Below are positions 7,526 through 15,944 of a DNA stretch of 64,000 nt, in pieces. Below the pieces are notes generated by a model. The model saw nothing but the letters and a program-made list of their open reading frames with translations. It was not told the DNA's origin and did no database searches. Source of the stretch: Hymenobacter sp. YIM 151858-1 (GTDB taxonomy: Bacteria; Bacteroidota; Bacteroidia; Cytophagales; Hymenobacteraceae); contig NZ_CP110136.1 in assembly GCF_025979705.1 (NCBI RefSeq), positions 3,534,001-3,598,000 on the forward strand, written 5' to 3'. The translations under genes and the position numbers were made by a program. Each line of letters begins with the position of its first letter. The first letter of the stretch is position 1.

Positions 7526-8580
7526 TAGTAAAACACAAACAGCTCGTCGGCACCTAGGGTGCGATGCTCGCGCAAGCCCGTGAGGTTAAGCGAGGGAGCT
7601 ACCACCCCGCCGGCGCCGATACGCACGTGCCGGCTGCGGAGCACGCGTATTTCATCCCACAAACCCGCTTGCAGCAGCAGATTGTGCAAGGCCGGGCCGC
7701 CCTCTACCAGCACCGATTGCACGCGGCGGGCGTTCAGGTCGTCGAGAATGGCGGGCAGCAGATCCTGACTGGGCGGCACCGTCACGAAGCTGAGGTTTTC
7801 GGCATCGTGCCGTTCGCGGTTGGTGTACACTACGGTAGGCTGCGAGCCATCGAGCAGGTGGTGGCCGGCGGGCAAGGAGAGGTTGCGGTCGATAACCAAG
7901 CGTAGTGGGTCGGGGCCAGGCCACTCGCGCACGTTCAGCTGGGGGTTGTCGTTCAGGGCTGTGCGCGTGCCTACCATGATGGCTTGCTCCTCGGCCCGCC
8001 ACCGGTGCACCAGCATGCGCGAGGTAGGGCAGCTGATGGCCACAGGTTGCCCTCCGGGGCCAGCCACAAACCCATCCTTCGATTCGGCCCATTTCAGGAT
8101 CAGGTACGGTCGGTTGCGCTCCTGCACCGTGAAGAAACGACGGTTCAGGCGGCGGCCTTCGGCCTCGAGCAAACCCGTGCGCACCCGAATGCCGGCCTCG
8201 CGCAGCTTGGCAAAGCCCCGGCCGGCTACCAGCGGGTTGGGGTCGGCGTTGCACACCACTACGTCGCGCACGCCGCGGGCAATCAGCAGATCAGCACACG
8301 GAGGCGTTTTGCCGAAATGGGAGCAGGGCTCCAACGTTACGTACACGCGGCACGCGCCTAGGTCGATTTGGGGCGGCACGGCGGCAAGGGCGTTTACCTC
8401 GGCGTGGGGGCCACCGTACTGCCGGTGCCAGCCTTCGCCCACGATGCGCCCGTTGGCATCGGCTACCACGCAGCCCACCATGGGATTGGGGCGGGCCGTA
8501 AACTGCCCCAGCAGGGCTAAGTCGAGGGCCCGGCGCATCAGCAGTTCGTCGTGGGCGGTGAAGTCGGGAGGCGCGGTCAT
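7525..8580 (-). CDS. ribD: Bifunctional riboflavin deaminase-reductase RibD
   Basis: Second and third steps of riboflavin synthesis: deamination of the pyrimidine formed from GTP, then NADPH-dependent reduction of the ribosyl side chain. The 351-residue product has the CMP/dCMP-deaminase domain first, with zinc ligands in PHAEVNAL (His59, Glu61) and PCSHFGKTPPC (Cys86, Cys95), then the reductase domain from about 150 (KWAESKDGFVA, VEGGPALHNLL). I start at the ATG at 8580; the TTG at 8589 is less likely. It is divergent from prmC with 59 bases between them. No other rib gene is in the window. Its stop codon sits inside a heptamer array. Confidence 0.95.
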   Translation of the reverse strand: MTAPPDFTAHDELLMRRALDLALLGQFTARPNPMVGCVVADANGRIVGEGWHRQYGGPHAEVNALAAVPPQIDLGACRVYVTLEPCSHFGKTPPCADLLIARGVRDVVVCNADPNPLVAGRGFAKLREAGIRVRTGLLEAEGRRLNRRFFTVQERNRPYLILKWAESKDGFVAGPGGQPVAISCPTSRMLVHRWRAEEQAIMVGTRTALNDNPQLNVREWPGPDPLRLVIDRNLSLPAGHHLLDGSQPTVVYTNRERHDAENLSFVTVPPSQDLLPAILDDLNARRVQSVLVEGGPALHNLLLQAGLWDEIRVLRSRHVRIGAGGVVAPSLNLTGLREHRTLGADELFVFY

Positions 8581-8603
8581 GAGGGGCAACGAAGCAGGTG
8601 GTG

Positions 8604-8611
8604 TAGCTTTG
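8604..8611 (+). promoter_or_regulatory. Bacteroidetes -7 box for prmC
   Basis: TAGCTTTG, exact TAnnTTTG match 28 bases before the GTG start of prmC, in the divergent ribD-prmC gap. Confidence 0.6.
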
Positions 8612-8639
8612 CCCCGACAAGATACAGCCCTGCCCGAAC

Positions 8640-9500
8640 GTGACCATCCGAGAGCTTACCGACCAGCTTACCCAGGCGCTGCTGCCCTTGTACCCCGCGC
8701 CCGAAGCCAGCAGCATCGCCGGCATTATGGTGGAGCACGTGCTGCAGCTTTCGCCGTTGCAGCGCCGCATGCAGAGCGCCGATGCCGTACCGGCCGCTGC
8801 GCAGGCAAGTGCCCAGGCCGCCCTAGGTCGGTTGCTGCAGCACGAGCCGGTGCAGTACGTACTGGGCGTGGCGCCGTTCTTGGATATGGAGCTGCTCGTC
8901 ACGCCGGCCACGCTCATCCCTAGGTCCGAAACCGAGGAACTAGTGCAGCTGATTGTGCAGGAGCAAGCGGGCAAGCAAGGCCTGCGGATTCTGGATGTGG
9001 GCACCGGCTCAGGCTGCATTCCGATAAGCTTGGCGCGGCAGCTGCCCGCAAGCCACGTATGGGGGCTCGATATATCAGCCGAAGCCCTGACCGTAGCCCG
9101 CCAGAACGGGCAGCACTACGCCCCGCAGGTGCAGTGGCTGCAGGCCGATATTCTGCACACCACTCCGCCAGGTATTGAAGACTACAGCCTGGATGTGCTG
9201 GTAAGCAACCCGCCCTACGTGCGCGAGTCGGAGCAAGCCCTGATGCGCCCCAACGTGCTGCAGTACGAGCCGCATACCGCCCTGTTTGTGCCCGACAACG
9301 ACCCCCTGGTGTTCTACCGCCGCCTCACCCACCTGGGGCAGCAATTGCTGAAGCCCGGCGGGGCTATCTACTTCGAAATCAACGAGGCACTGCCGCACGA
9401 AACCGTGGCCCTGCTCGAGCAGGCCGGCTACATGCAGGCCCGTGCTCTGCCCGACCTCACGGGCCGCGCGCGGATGGTGCGGGCTACGTGGCCCGGCTGA
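8640..9500 (+). CDS. prmC: Peptide chain release factor N(5)-glutamine methyltransferase
   Basis: Methylates the glutamine of the GGQ motif in RF1 and RF2 using S-adenosylmethionine. The 286-residue product shows the N-terminal helical domain, the SAM loop DVGTGSGCI (residues 119-127), and the substrate-binding NPPY at 190-193. The start is a GTG at 8640, placed about 22 bases after the transcription start expected from the -7 box at 8604. Length and motif order are typical. Confidence 0.94.
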   Translation: MTIRELTDQLTQALLPLYPAPEASSIAGIMVEHVLQLSPLQRRMQSADAVPAAAQASAQAALGRLLQHEPVQYVLGVAPFLDMELLVTPATLIPRSETEELVQLIVQEQAGKQGLRILDVGTGSGCIPISLARQLPASHVWGLDISAEALTVARQNGQHYAPQVQWLQADILHTTPPGIEDYSLDVLVSNPPYVRESEQALMRPNVLQYEPHTALFVPDNDPLVFYRRLTHLGQQLLKPGGAIYFEINEALPHETVALLEQAGYMQARALPDLTGRARMVRATWPG

Positions 9501-9541
9501 GGCCACCGCGTCCAAGCCAATGACGTCTAAGTGAAAAGGCC

Positions 9542-9549
9542 TACCTTTG
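9542..9549 (+). promoter_or_regulatory. Bacteroidetes -7 box for the nucleotide-sugar block
   Basis: TACCTTTG, exact TAnnTTTG match 32 bases before the ATG at 9581. It is the only clear promoter motif I find for genes 9581-15808. Confidence 0.55.
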
Positions 9550-9580
9550 CCCGCCGAAAACCACTGCTGCTGGCTGGCCA

Positions 9581-10177
9581 ATGACCCAAACTGCCCCCGA
9601 CTACTTTGCGCACCCCACCGCCGTGCTCGACGATGGTTGCCGCATTGGTGCCGGTACGCGCATTTGGCACTTTTGCCACGTTAGCAGCGGCGCCGAACTG
9701 GGCGAAGGCTGTTCCCTGGGCCAAAACGTGTTTGTAGCCGAAGGCGTACGCCTGGGGCGCAACGTAAAGGTGCAAAACAACGTGAGCTTGTACGCCGGCG
9801 TGGAGTGCCACGACGATGTATTCATCGGCCCATCGGCAGTGTTCACCAACGTGCGCAATCCGCGCGCCGCCGTGCCCCGCCGCCACCAATACCAGGCTAC
9901 GGTGCTGGAGCAGGGCGTAAGCATTGGGGCCAACAGCACCATTGTGTGCGGCGTGCACCTAGGGGCCTACGCTTTCGTAGGCGCCGGCTCCGTGGTTACC
10001 AAAAACGTGTTGCCCTACGCCCTGGTGTACGGCAACCCGGCCCGCCAGCACGGTTGGGTAAGCCAGCATGGCCACCGCCTGCAGTTCGATGCGGCCGGTT
10101 CCGCTGCCTGTCCCGAAAGTGGTTGGCAATACCAACTAACCGGCCAGCGCGTTTCGCGTATGAGCGCCGAGCAATAA
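9581..10177 (+). CDS. WlbB/WbpD-like left-handed beta-helix N-acetyltransferase
   Basis: A 198-residue hexapeptide-repeat acyltransferase. Imperfect hexapeptide units ([LIV]GxxxX) run from about residue 15 to 145 (GCRIGAGTRIW, LGEGCSLGQNVFVAEGVRLG, VSIGANSTIVCGVHLGAYAFVGAGSVV), ending in YALVYGNPARQHGWV, the usual end of sugar N-acetyltransferases of the WlbB/WbpD group. Those enzymes N-acetylate UDP-linked 3-amino uronic acids for O-antigen or capsule. The partner dehydrogenase and aminotransferase (WlbA/WlbE) are not in the window, so the substrate is uncertain. It is first in a co-directional block of nucleotide-sugar genes. Confidence 0.82.
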   Translation: MTQTAPDYFAHPTAVLDDGCRIGAGTRIWHFCHVSSGAELGEGCSLGQNVFVAEGVRLGRNVKVQNNVSLYAGVECHDDVFIGPSAVFTNVRNPRAAVPRRHQYQATVLEQGVSIGANSTIVCGVHLGAYAFVGAGSVVTKNVLPYALVYGNPARQHGWVSQHGHRLQFDAAGSAACPESGWQYQLTGQRVSRMSAEQ

Positions 10178-10213
10178 TCCGAATATCCAAGCTCCCGTTT
10201 CCAAGTTCCTCCG
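10178..10213. repeat. Heptad array between acetyltransferase and wbpO-like gene
   Basis: After the TAA at 10175-10177, bases from about 10188 read in sevens as CCAAGCT, CCCGTTT, CCAAGTT, CCTCCGA, leading almost to the GTG at 10218. Weaker than the other arrays. Confidence 0.4.
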
Positions 10214-10217
10214 ACCC

Positions 10218-11513
10218 GTGTACGAGCAGTTATTGAATAAAGAGGCCAAGCTGGCCGTCATTGGCCTAGGCTACGTAGGCCTGCCTATCGCCCTGGAGTT
10301 TGCCCGCAAAATCAGCGTTATTGGCTTCGATATCAATGCCCAGCGCGTAGAGATGATGCGCAACAACCAAGACCCCAGCGGCGAGCTGGAGGCCGAGGCT
10401 TTTGAGGGCTGTGATATCACGTTCACCGATTCGCTGGACGTGCTGCGCGAAGCCCGCTTCTTCGTGGTGGCCGTGCCTACGCCCATCGACGAGCACGCCA
10501 TGCCCGATCTGAAGCCGCTGATTGGCGCCTCCACCACCGTGGGCAAAGTGCTGAAGCAAGGCGACTACGTGGTGTACGAATCGACCGTGTACCCCGGCTG
10601 CACCGAAGAGGACTGCATCCCGATTCTGGAGCGCGAGTCGGGCCTGAAATTCCCCGCCGATTTTAAAGTAGGCTACTCGCCCGAGCGTATCAACCCCGGC
10701 GACAAAGAGCATACGCTCTCCACCATCGTGAAAGTGGTAGCGGGCTGCGACGCGGAGTCGCTGGAAGAAATTGCCAAAACCTACGAGTTAGTGGTGAAGG
10801 CCGGCGTGCACCGCGCGTCGTCGATTAAGGTGGCCGAGGCCGCCAAAATCATCGAGAACACCCAGCGCGACGTGAACATCGCGTTGATGAACGAGCTGTC
10901 GATGATTTTCGACCGCATGCGCATCAACACCTACGAAGTGCTCGAAGCCGCCGGCACCAAGTGGAACTTCCTGAAGTTCAGCCCCGGCCTGGTGGGCGGC
11001 CACTGCATCGGCGTCGATCCGTACTACCTCACTTACAAAGCCAAAGAGCTCGGCTACGACGCCAAGGTTATCCTGTCGGGCCGCACTACCAACGACGGCA
11101 TGGGAGCTTACATCGCGCGCAAAACCGTGCAGATGATGATTAAGCAAGGCAAGGACGTGGCCAAGTCGAAGGTGCTGGTAATGGGCGCTACCTTCAAGGA
11201 GAACGTGGAGGACATCCGCAACTCCAAGGTGGCCGACGTCATCAACGAGCTGCGCAACTTCTCCGTCAACGTGGATATCGTTGATCCGCACGCCGACTCG
11301 GAAGAGCTGACCCACGAGTACGGTTTCAGCCTGATTCCGGAAAGCCAGATCGGCAACGATTACGACGCCGTGGTGGTGGCCGTAAGCCACAAGCCTTACA
11401 CCGAGCTCGACGAAGAGTACTTCAAGTCGATTACGGCGCCCAAAGCCGTGCTGGTCGACATCAAAGGCCTGTTCCGCGAGAAGATCAACGAGCTGCAGTA
11501 CTGGAGCTTGTAG
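10218..11513 (+). CDS. Nucleotide sugar dehydrogenase (WbpO/TviB-like)
   Basis: A 431-residue UDP-sugar dehydrogenase that oxidises C6 of a UDP-N-acetylhexosamine to the uronic acid with two NAD+. The NAD fold begins at GLGYVGLPIALEF; the active-site cysteine is Cys263 in GGHCIGVDPYYL; the C-terminal UDP-binding domain includes ATFKENVEDIRNSK, typical of the WbpO/TviB/VipA group. Start is GTG at 10218. With the WbpP/TviC-like epimerase at 13822 it would give UDP-GalNAcA or UDP-GlcNAcA, as in Vi antigen and Pseudomonas O6 pathways. Confidence 0.9.
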   Translation: MYEQLLNKEAKLAVIGLGYVGLPIALEFARKISVIGFDINAQRVEMMRNNQDPSGELEAEAFEGCDITFTDSLDVLREARFFVVAVPTPIDEHAMPDLKPLIGASTTVGKVLKQGDYVVYESTVYPGCTEEDCIPILERESGLKFPADFKVGYSPERINPGDKEHTLSTIVKVVAGCDAESLEEIAKTYELVVKAGVHRASSIKVAEAAKIIENTQRDVNIALMNELSMIFDRMRINTYEVLEAAGTKWNFLKFSPGLVGGHCIGVDPYYLTYKAKELGYDAKVILSGRTTNDGMGAYIARKTVQMMIKQGKDVAKSKVLVMGATFKENVEDIRNSKVADVINELRNFSVNVDIVDPHADSEELTHEYGFSLIPESQIGNDYDAVVVAVSHKPYTELDEEYFKSITAPKAVLVDIKGLFREKINELQYWSL

Positions 11514-11600
11514 TTTTTAGGGCTTAGGTGTTAGGCTTAAGGTGCCAGTTATGCGGTGCTCGAAACCTAAAGCCTAAGCCCTAAGTCCTTAAAACCTAGT
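11514..11600. repeat. Heptad array with inverted arms between wbpO-like gene and galE
   Basis: It begins at the base after the TAG stop. Left arm in sevens: TAGGGCT, TAGGTGT, TAGGCTT, AAGGTGC. Right arm in sevens: AACCTAA, AGCCTAA, GCCCTAA, GTCCTTA, AAACCTA. The right arm is the approximate reverse complement of the left, around a spacer of about 25 bases, and ends two to three bases before the galE ATG. Confidence 0.8.
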
Positions 11601-11601
11601 T

Positions 11602-12630
11602 ATGAAAAAGATCCTTGTTACAGGAGGTGCCGGTTACATCGGCTCGCACACGGTGGTGGCGCTGAAGGAGGCTGGTTTTGAGCCCGTCATCGTCGATAAC
11701 TTCTCCAACTCCAAGGAGACGGTGCTGGAGGGCCTGCGCGCTATCCTGGGTGCCGACGTGAAGTGCTACCATACCGATTGCACCGACAAAGCAGCTTTCC
11801 GTGAGGTGTTTGTCGCTGAGCAGGATCTGGCCGGTGTCATTCACTTTGCGGCTTACAAAGCCGTGGGCGAGTCGGTAGAGAAGCCGTTGGCTTACTTCCA
11901 GAACAACGTGGGCTCTTTGCTGGTGCTGCTGGAGCTGATGCAGGAATTCAAGGTGAACAACCTCGTTTTCTCCTCGTCGTGCACCGTGTACGGCGTGCCC
12001 GATCAGCTGCCGGTAACCGAACAAACGCCTACCAAGGCGGCTAGCTCGCCGTATGGCCGCACCAAGCAAATGTGCGAAGACATCCTGCGCGACTTGTCGC
12101 AGGCGCCCGGCAACGAGGTTAAGAGCATTCTGCTGCGCTACTTCAACCCGATTGGCGCGCACCCGTCGGGCAAAATTGGTGAGCTGCCCCTAGGTGTGCC
12201 CAACAACCTGGTGCCCTTTGTAACCCAAACAGCCGCCGGCTGGCGCGACCAACTGACGGTTAACGGCGTGGATTACGAGACCGTCGACGGCTCGTGCGTG
12301 CGCGACTACATTTATGTTGGCGACCTGGCCCGGGCCCACGTAGTGGCCGTGCAACGACAGCTTGGCAACAAAGCCGAGGCCGTGGAAGTGTTCAACGTAG
12401 GCACCGGGCACGGCAACTCGGTGCTGGAGGTGGTAAAAGCCTTCGAGAGCGTAACCGGCCAACCGCTGAAGTACCGCACAGGGCCGCGCCGTGCCGGTGA
12501 TGTGCCCGCTATTTACGCCGATGCCACCAAGGCGGCCGAGGTGCTCGGTTTCCGCACCGAAGTAGGCCTGGAAGAAGCTCTGGCCACTGCCTGGCGCTGG
12601 CAGCAAAACCTAGGCGCCAAGCCCGAATAA
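11602..12630 (+). CDS. galE: UDP-glucose 4-epimerase
   Basis: Interconverts UDP-glucose and UDP-galactose. The 342-residue extended SDR has the NAD motif GGAGYIG (residues 8-14), catalytic Tyr151 and Lys155 in SPYGRTK, and SSSCTVYG. The C-terminal substrate domain includes PIGAHPSGKIGE and RRAGDVPAIYAD, both typical of GalE. Third gene of the nucleotide-sugar block; the gap before it is filled by a heptad array and the gap after it is 27 bases. Confidence 0.94.
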   Translation: MKKILVTGGAGYIGSHTVVALKEAGFEPVIVDNFSNSKETVLEGLRAILGADVKCYHTDCTDKAAFREVFVAEQDLAGVIHFAAYKAVGESVEKPLAYFQNNVGSLLVLLELMQEFKVNNLVFSSSCTVYGVPDQLPVTEQTPTKAASSPYGRTKQMCEDILRDLSQAPGNEVKSILLRYFNPIGAHPSGKIGELPLGVPNNLVPFVTQTAAGWRDQLTVNGVDYETVDGSCVRDYIYVGDLARAHVVAVQRQLGNKAEAVEVFNVGTGHGNSVLEVVKAFESVTGQPLKYRTGPRRAGDVPAIYADATKAAEVLGFRTEVGLEEALATAWRWQQNLGAKPE

Positions 12631-12657
12631 CTCTCAACACGACCTCTTCTCCCGATC

Positions 12658-13713
12658 ATGAAAATTCTTATCACCGGCGGCGCTGGTTTCATTGGCTCGC
12701 ACGTAGTGCGGTTGTTCGTAACGAAGTACCCCGAGTACCAAATCCTGAACCTGGATGCGCTAACCTACGCGGGCAACCTGGAGAACCTGCGCGACATCGA
12801 GGATCGGCCGAACTATCGTTTTATCAAAGGCGACCTGACGGATCAGGCTTTCGTTGATCACCTGTTTGCCACCGAGCAGCCCGATTCGGTAATTCACCTG
12901 GCGGCTGAGTCGCACGTGGACCGCTCGATTACCGACCCGCTGGCTTTCGTGAAAACGAACGTGCTGGGTACGGTACACTTGCTGAATGCCGCCCGCCACT
13001 TGTGGCAGCCCGGCGGCTACGACGGCCACGTGTTTTACCACGTAAGCACCGACGAAGTGTACGGCTCGCTGGAAATGGACGGCGGCATGTTCACCGAGGA
13101 CACGCCTTACGACCCCCGTTCGCCTTACTCGGCCTCCAAGGCGTCGTCCGACCACTTTGTGCGCGCCTGGTACCACACGTACCACATGCCCGTGAAGATC
13201 AGCAACTGCTCGAACAACTACGGCCCCAACCACTTCCCCGAGAAGCTGATTCCGCTGGCGCTGCACCGCATCCAGAAGGGCGAGGCCATTCCGGTGTACG
13301 GCCGCGGCGAAAACGTGCGCGACTGGCTGTTCGTGAAAGACCACGCCACGGCCATCGACGCGGTATTTCACCAAGGCAAGGTGGGCGACACCTACAACAT
13401 CGGTGGCGTGAACGAGTGGAAAAACATTGACCTGATTCACCTGCTCTGCGACGTGATGGACGAGAAACTGGGCAAGGAGCAAGGCACCTCGCGCCAGCTA
13501 ATTAGGTTCGTAACCGACCGCGCCGGCCACGACCTGCGCTACGCCATCGACTCGAGCAAAATCATGAACGAGCTGGGCTGGAAGCCTTCGGTTACCTTTG
13601 AGCAAGGCCTGCGCCAGACGGTAGACTGGTACTTCGAGAATCAGGAATGGTTGGAGCGCGTGACCAGCGGCGCCTACCAGGATTACTACCGCCAGCAATA
13701 CGCTGCGCGCTAA
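12658..13713 (+). CDS. rmlB: dTDP-glucose 4,6-dehydratase
   Basis: Converts dTDP-glucose to dTDP-4-keto-6-deoxyglucose. The 351-residue protein shows GGAGFIG (7-13), the dehydratase triad region STDEVYGSL (Thr131, Asp132, Glu133), and PYSASK with Tyr157 and Lys161. NNYGPNHFPEKLIPL is diagnostic for RmlB. RmlA is encoded 2.2 kb downstream in the same block; RmlC and RmlD are absent, so the final sugar could be L-rhamnose (genes elsewhere) or another 6-deoxyhexose. Confidence 0.95.
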   Translation: MKILITGGAGFIGSHVVRLFVTKYPEYQILNLDALTYAGNLENLRDIEDRPNYRFIKGDLTDQAFVDHLFATEQPDSVIHLAAESHVDRSITDPLAFVKTNVLGTVHLLNAARHLWQPGGYDGHVFYHVSTDEVYGSLEMDGGMFTEDTPYDPRSPYSASKASSDHFVRAWYHTYHMPVKISNCSNNYGPNHFPEKLIPLALHRIQKGEAIPVYGRGENVRDWLFVKDHATAIDAVFHQGKVGDTYNIGGVNEWKNIDLIHLLCDVMDEKLGKEQGTSRQLIRFVTDRAGHDLRYAIDSSKIMNELGWKPSVTFEQGLRQTVDWYFENQEWLERVTSGAYQDYYRQQYAAR

Positions 13714-13722
13714 CGCGCACGG

Positions 13723-13819
13723 CAATTCTGAATTATGAATTCTGAGTTATGAATTGCTCTGCGTTACGGCCCAGTCAAGCCATAATTCAGGATTCATAAT
13801 TCATAATTCAGAATTATTG
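13723..13819. repeat. Heptad array with inverted arms between rmlB and wbpP-like gene
   Basis: Left arm (13723-13756) in sevens: AATTCTG, AATTATG, AATTCTG, AGTTATG, AATTG. Right arm (13780-13819) in sevens: CATAATT, CAGGATT, CATAATT, CATAATT, CAGAATT. The arms are reverse complements of each other around a 23-base GC-rich spacer. The array covers nearly all of the gap from the rmlB stop (13711-13713) to the ATG at 13822. It is far richer in A+T than neighbouring genes. Confidence 0.85.
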
Positions 13820-13821
13820 AA

Positions 13822-14829
13822 ATGTACGAACAGCCTTTTCACGAGCAGCCGCTCGATAACCTGACCTTTCTCGTAACCGGTGGGGCTGGTTTTATTGGCT
13901 CCAACATTGTGGAGTACCTGCTGAAGCACGGCGTAAAGAAGGTGCGCACCTTCGACAATTACTCCAACGGCTTCCGCAAAAACCTGCGCTTGTTTGAAGG
14001 GCACCCGGCTTTGGAAATCCTGGATGGCGACATTCGGGAGCCCGAGGCTTGCCGTGCGGCCTGCGAAGGCGTTGACGTAGTGTTACACCAGGCCGCCCTA
14101 GGTTCGGTACCGCGCTCCATCAACGACCCTATCACCTCGAACGACGTGAACGTGGGCGGCTTTGTGAATATGCTGGTAGCAGCCAAGGACGCCGGCGTGA
14201 AGCGCTTTGTGTACGCGGCTTCCTCGAGCACGTACGGCGACTCGCCGCACCTGCCTAAGATTGAGGACCGCATCGGTAAGCCCCTTTCGCCCTACGCCGT
14301 AACGAAGTACGCCAACGAGCTGTACGCCGACGTGTTCGGCAAAACCTACGGCATGGAGATTATCGGCCTGCGCTACTTCAACATCTTCGGCCCGCGCCAA
14401 GACCCGAACGGTGCCTACGCAGCTGTTATCCCGTTGTTTATCGATGCCGTGCTGAAGGGCAAGGCGCCGCGCATCAACGGCGACGGCGGCCAGACGCGCG
14501 ACTTCACGTTTGTGGAAAACTGCGTGCAGGCGAACATCCGGGCGGCTTTGGTGCAGAACCCCGAAGCTGTGAACCAGGTGTACAACATTGCCGTGGCCGA
14601 CCGCACCTCGCTCAACGACCTCTTCAACATCCTGAAAGAGGAAGCCGGTGTTGATATTACCCCCGAGTACGGCCCCAACCGCGCCGGCGACATCCGCGAC
14701 TCGCTGGCCGACATCAGCAAGGCGCAGCGCCTGCTGGGCTACGATCCGCAGGTGCGCATCCGCGAGGGCTTGAAGCGCACGCTCGATTGGTTCCGAGCCA
14801 ACGAGGCATTTATTCAGGAGCGTTCGTAG
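13822..14829 (+). CDS. NAD-dependent epimerase, WbpP/TviC-like UDP-GlcNAc 4-epimerase
   Basis: A 335-residue extended SDR. NAD motif TGGAGFIGSN (19-28); SSSTYGDSP and SPYAVTK with Tyr158 and Lys162; QAALGSVPRSINDP and ANIRAAL are features of the WbpP/TviC group acting on UDP-N-acetylated hexosamines. It likely works with the WbpO-like dehydrogenase encoded at 10218. GalE at 11602 is a separate enzyme with classic GalE motifs, so this is not a redundant copy. Specificity for acetylated versus non-acetylated sugars cannot be settled by eye. Confidence 0.87.
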   Translation: MYEQPFHEQPLDNLTFLVTGGAGFIGSNIVEYLLKHGVKKVRTFDNYSNGFRKNLRLFEGHPALEILDGDIREPEACRAACEGVDVVLHQAALGSVPRSINDPITSNDVNVGGFVNMLVAAKDAGVKRFVYAASSSTYGDSPHLPKIEDRIGKPLSPYAVTKYANELYADVFGKTYGMEIIGLRYFNIFGPRQDPNGAYAAVIPLFIDAVLKGKAPRINGDGGQTRDFTFVENCVQANIRAALVQNPEAVNQVYNIAVADRTSLNDLFNILKEEAGVDITPEYGPNRAGDIRDSLADISKAQRLLGYDPQVRIREGLKRTLDWFRANEAFIQERS

Positions 14830-14927
14830 GGGCGCGTTGCACGCGCCCGCCTAGGTGGCAACCCGGCAATAAGGACCAAGGAGCCAATAAAGTTGTTCAA
14901 CGAAACGGGCGCGCTGGGCGCGCCCTC
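14828..14927. repeat. GC-rich intergenic element with inverted arms
   Basis: Bases 14828-14849 and the reverse complement of 14906-14927 share the frame GGGGCGCG/GAGGGCGCG followed by CGCGCCCG, with different central five bases. Located between the wbpP-like gene and rmlA. Each arm is itself a small palindrome. The layout (two inverted arms filling an operon gap) matches the heptad arrays, although a clear 7-base period is not visible here. Confidence 0.45.
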
Positions 14928-14935
14928 CTTCTCAG

Positions 14936-15808
14936 ATGAAAGGCATTATCCTCGCCGGCGGTTCCGGCACCCGCTTGCACCCCCTCACGCTGGCCGTGAG
15001 CAAGCAACTCATGCCGGTTTACGACAAGCCGATGATCTACTACCCGCTGTCGGTACTGATGATGGCTGGTATTCGCGATATTCTGATCATCACGACGCCG
15101 CACGACCAGGCGCAGTTTCAGCGCCTGCTGGGCGACGGCCAGAACCTGGGCTGCAATTTCCAGTACGCCGTGCAGGAAGTGCCCAACGGCCTGGCGCAAG
15201 CCTTTGTGATTGGCGCAGATTTCATTGGCGACGATAAAGTGGCCCTTGTGCTCGGCGACAACATCTTCTACGGCGCCGGCATGGAGGAGCTGCTGCAAAG
15301 CAACAACAACCCCGAAGGCGGCGTGGTGTACGCCTACCACGTGCACGACCCCGAGCGCTACGGTGTGGTGGAGTTCGACGAGAACCTGCAGGCCCTGAGC
15401 ATCGAGGAGAAGCCCAAGCAGCCCAAGAGCAACTACGCCGTGCCGGGTTTGTACTTCTACGACAACGAGGTGGTAAGCATTGCCAAGGCGCTGAAGCCCA
15501 GTGCCCGCGGCGAGTACGAAATTACCGACGTGAACCAGGAGTACCTGCGCCGCGGCAAGCTCAAGGTGGGCATCCTGGGGCGGGGTACGGCCTGGCTCGA
15601 TACGGGCACCTTCGAGTCGCTGATGCAAGCCAGCGAGTTTGTGCGCGTAATTGAGCAGCGTCAGGGCCTGAAAGTAGGCTCGATTGAAGAAGTGGCCTAC
15701 CGCCAAGGCTTTATCAATGCCGATCAGCTGCGCAAGATTGCCGAGCCGCTGCGCAAAAGTGGCTACGGCGACTACCTGCTGCACCTGCCGGAGCAACTGG
15801 TATTCTAA
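14936..15808 (+). CDS. rmlA: Glucose-1-phosphate thymidylyltransferase
   Basis: Makes dTDP-glucose from glucose-1-phosphate and dTTP. The 290-residue product is full length, with the nucleotidyltransferase signature [11 protein letters not shown] (8-18), [24 protein letters not shown], and the RmlA-specific [14 protein letters not shown]. It is the last gene of the block and is followed by a hairpin terminator. Confidence 0.95.
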   Translation: MKGIILAGGSGTRLHPLTLAVSKQLMPVYDKPMIYYPLSVLMMAGIRDILIITTPHDQAQFQRLLGDGQNLGCNFQYAVQEVPNGLAQAFVIGADFIGDDKVALVLGDNIFYGAGMEELLQSNNNPEGGVVYAYHVHDPERYGVVEFDENLQALSIEEKPKQPKSNYAVPGLYFYDNEVVSIAKALKPSARGEYEITDVNQEYLRRGKLKVGILGRGTAWLDTGTFESLMQASEFVRVIEQRQGLKVGSIEEVAYRQGFINADQLRKIAEPLRKSGYGDYLLHLPEQLVF

Positions 15809-15834
15809 GGCATTAACCGCCACTAAGCATAAGC

Positions 15835-15872
15835 AATGCCCGGTGCCGCCTAGGTGCCGGGCATTCTTTTTG
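15835..15872 (+). terminator. Terminator after rmlA
   Basis: Nine-bp perfect stem (15835-15843 with 15857-15865) around a 13-base loop that holds a CCTAGG site, then CTTTTTGG. Confidence 0.75.
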
Positions 15873-15944
15873 GTGCGGCACCTAGGGCCCGCCGAGCTCA
15901 GGCACGTTGCTGCCCGAATGATAATTGATCATGGCCCACGCCAC

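Noticed and set aside
11602-14829. GalE and the WbpP-like protein as redundant duplicates
   Set aside because: Their substrate-domain motifs differ, one being GalE-type and the other WbpP/TviC-type.
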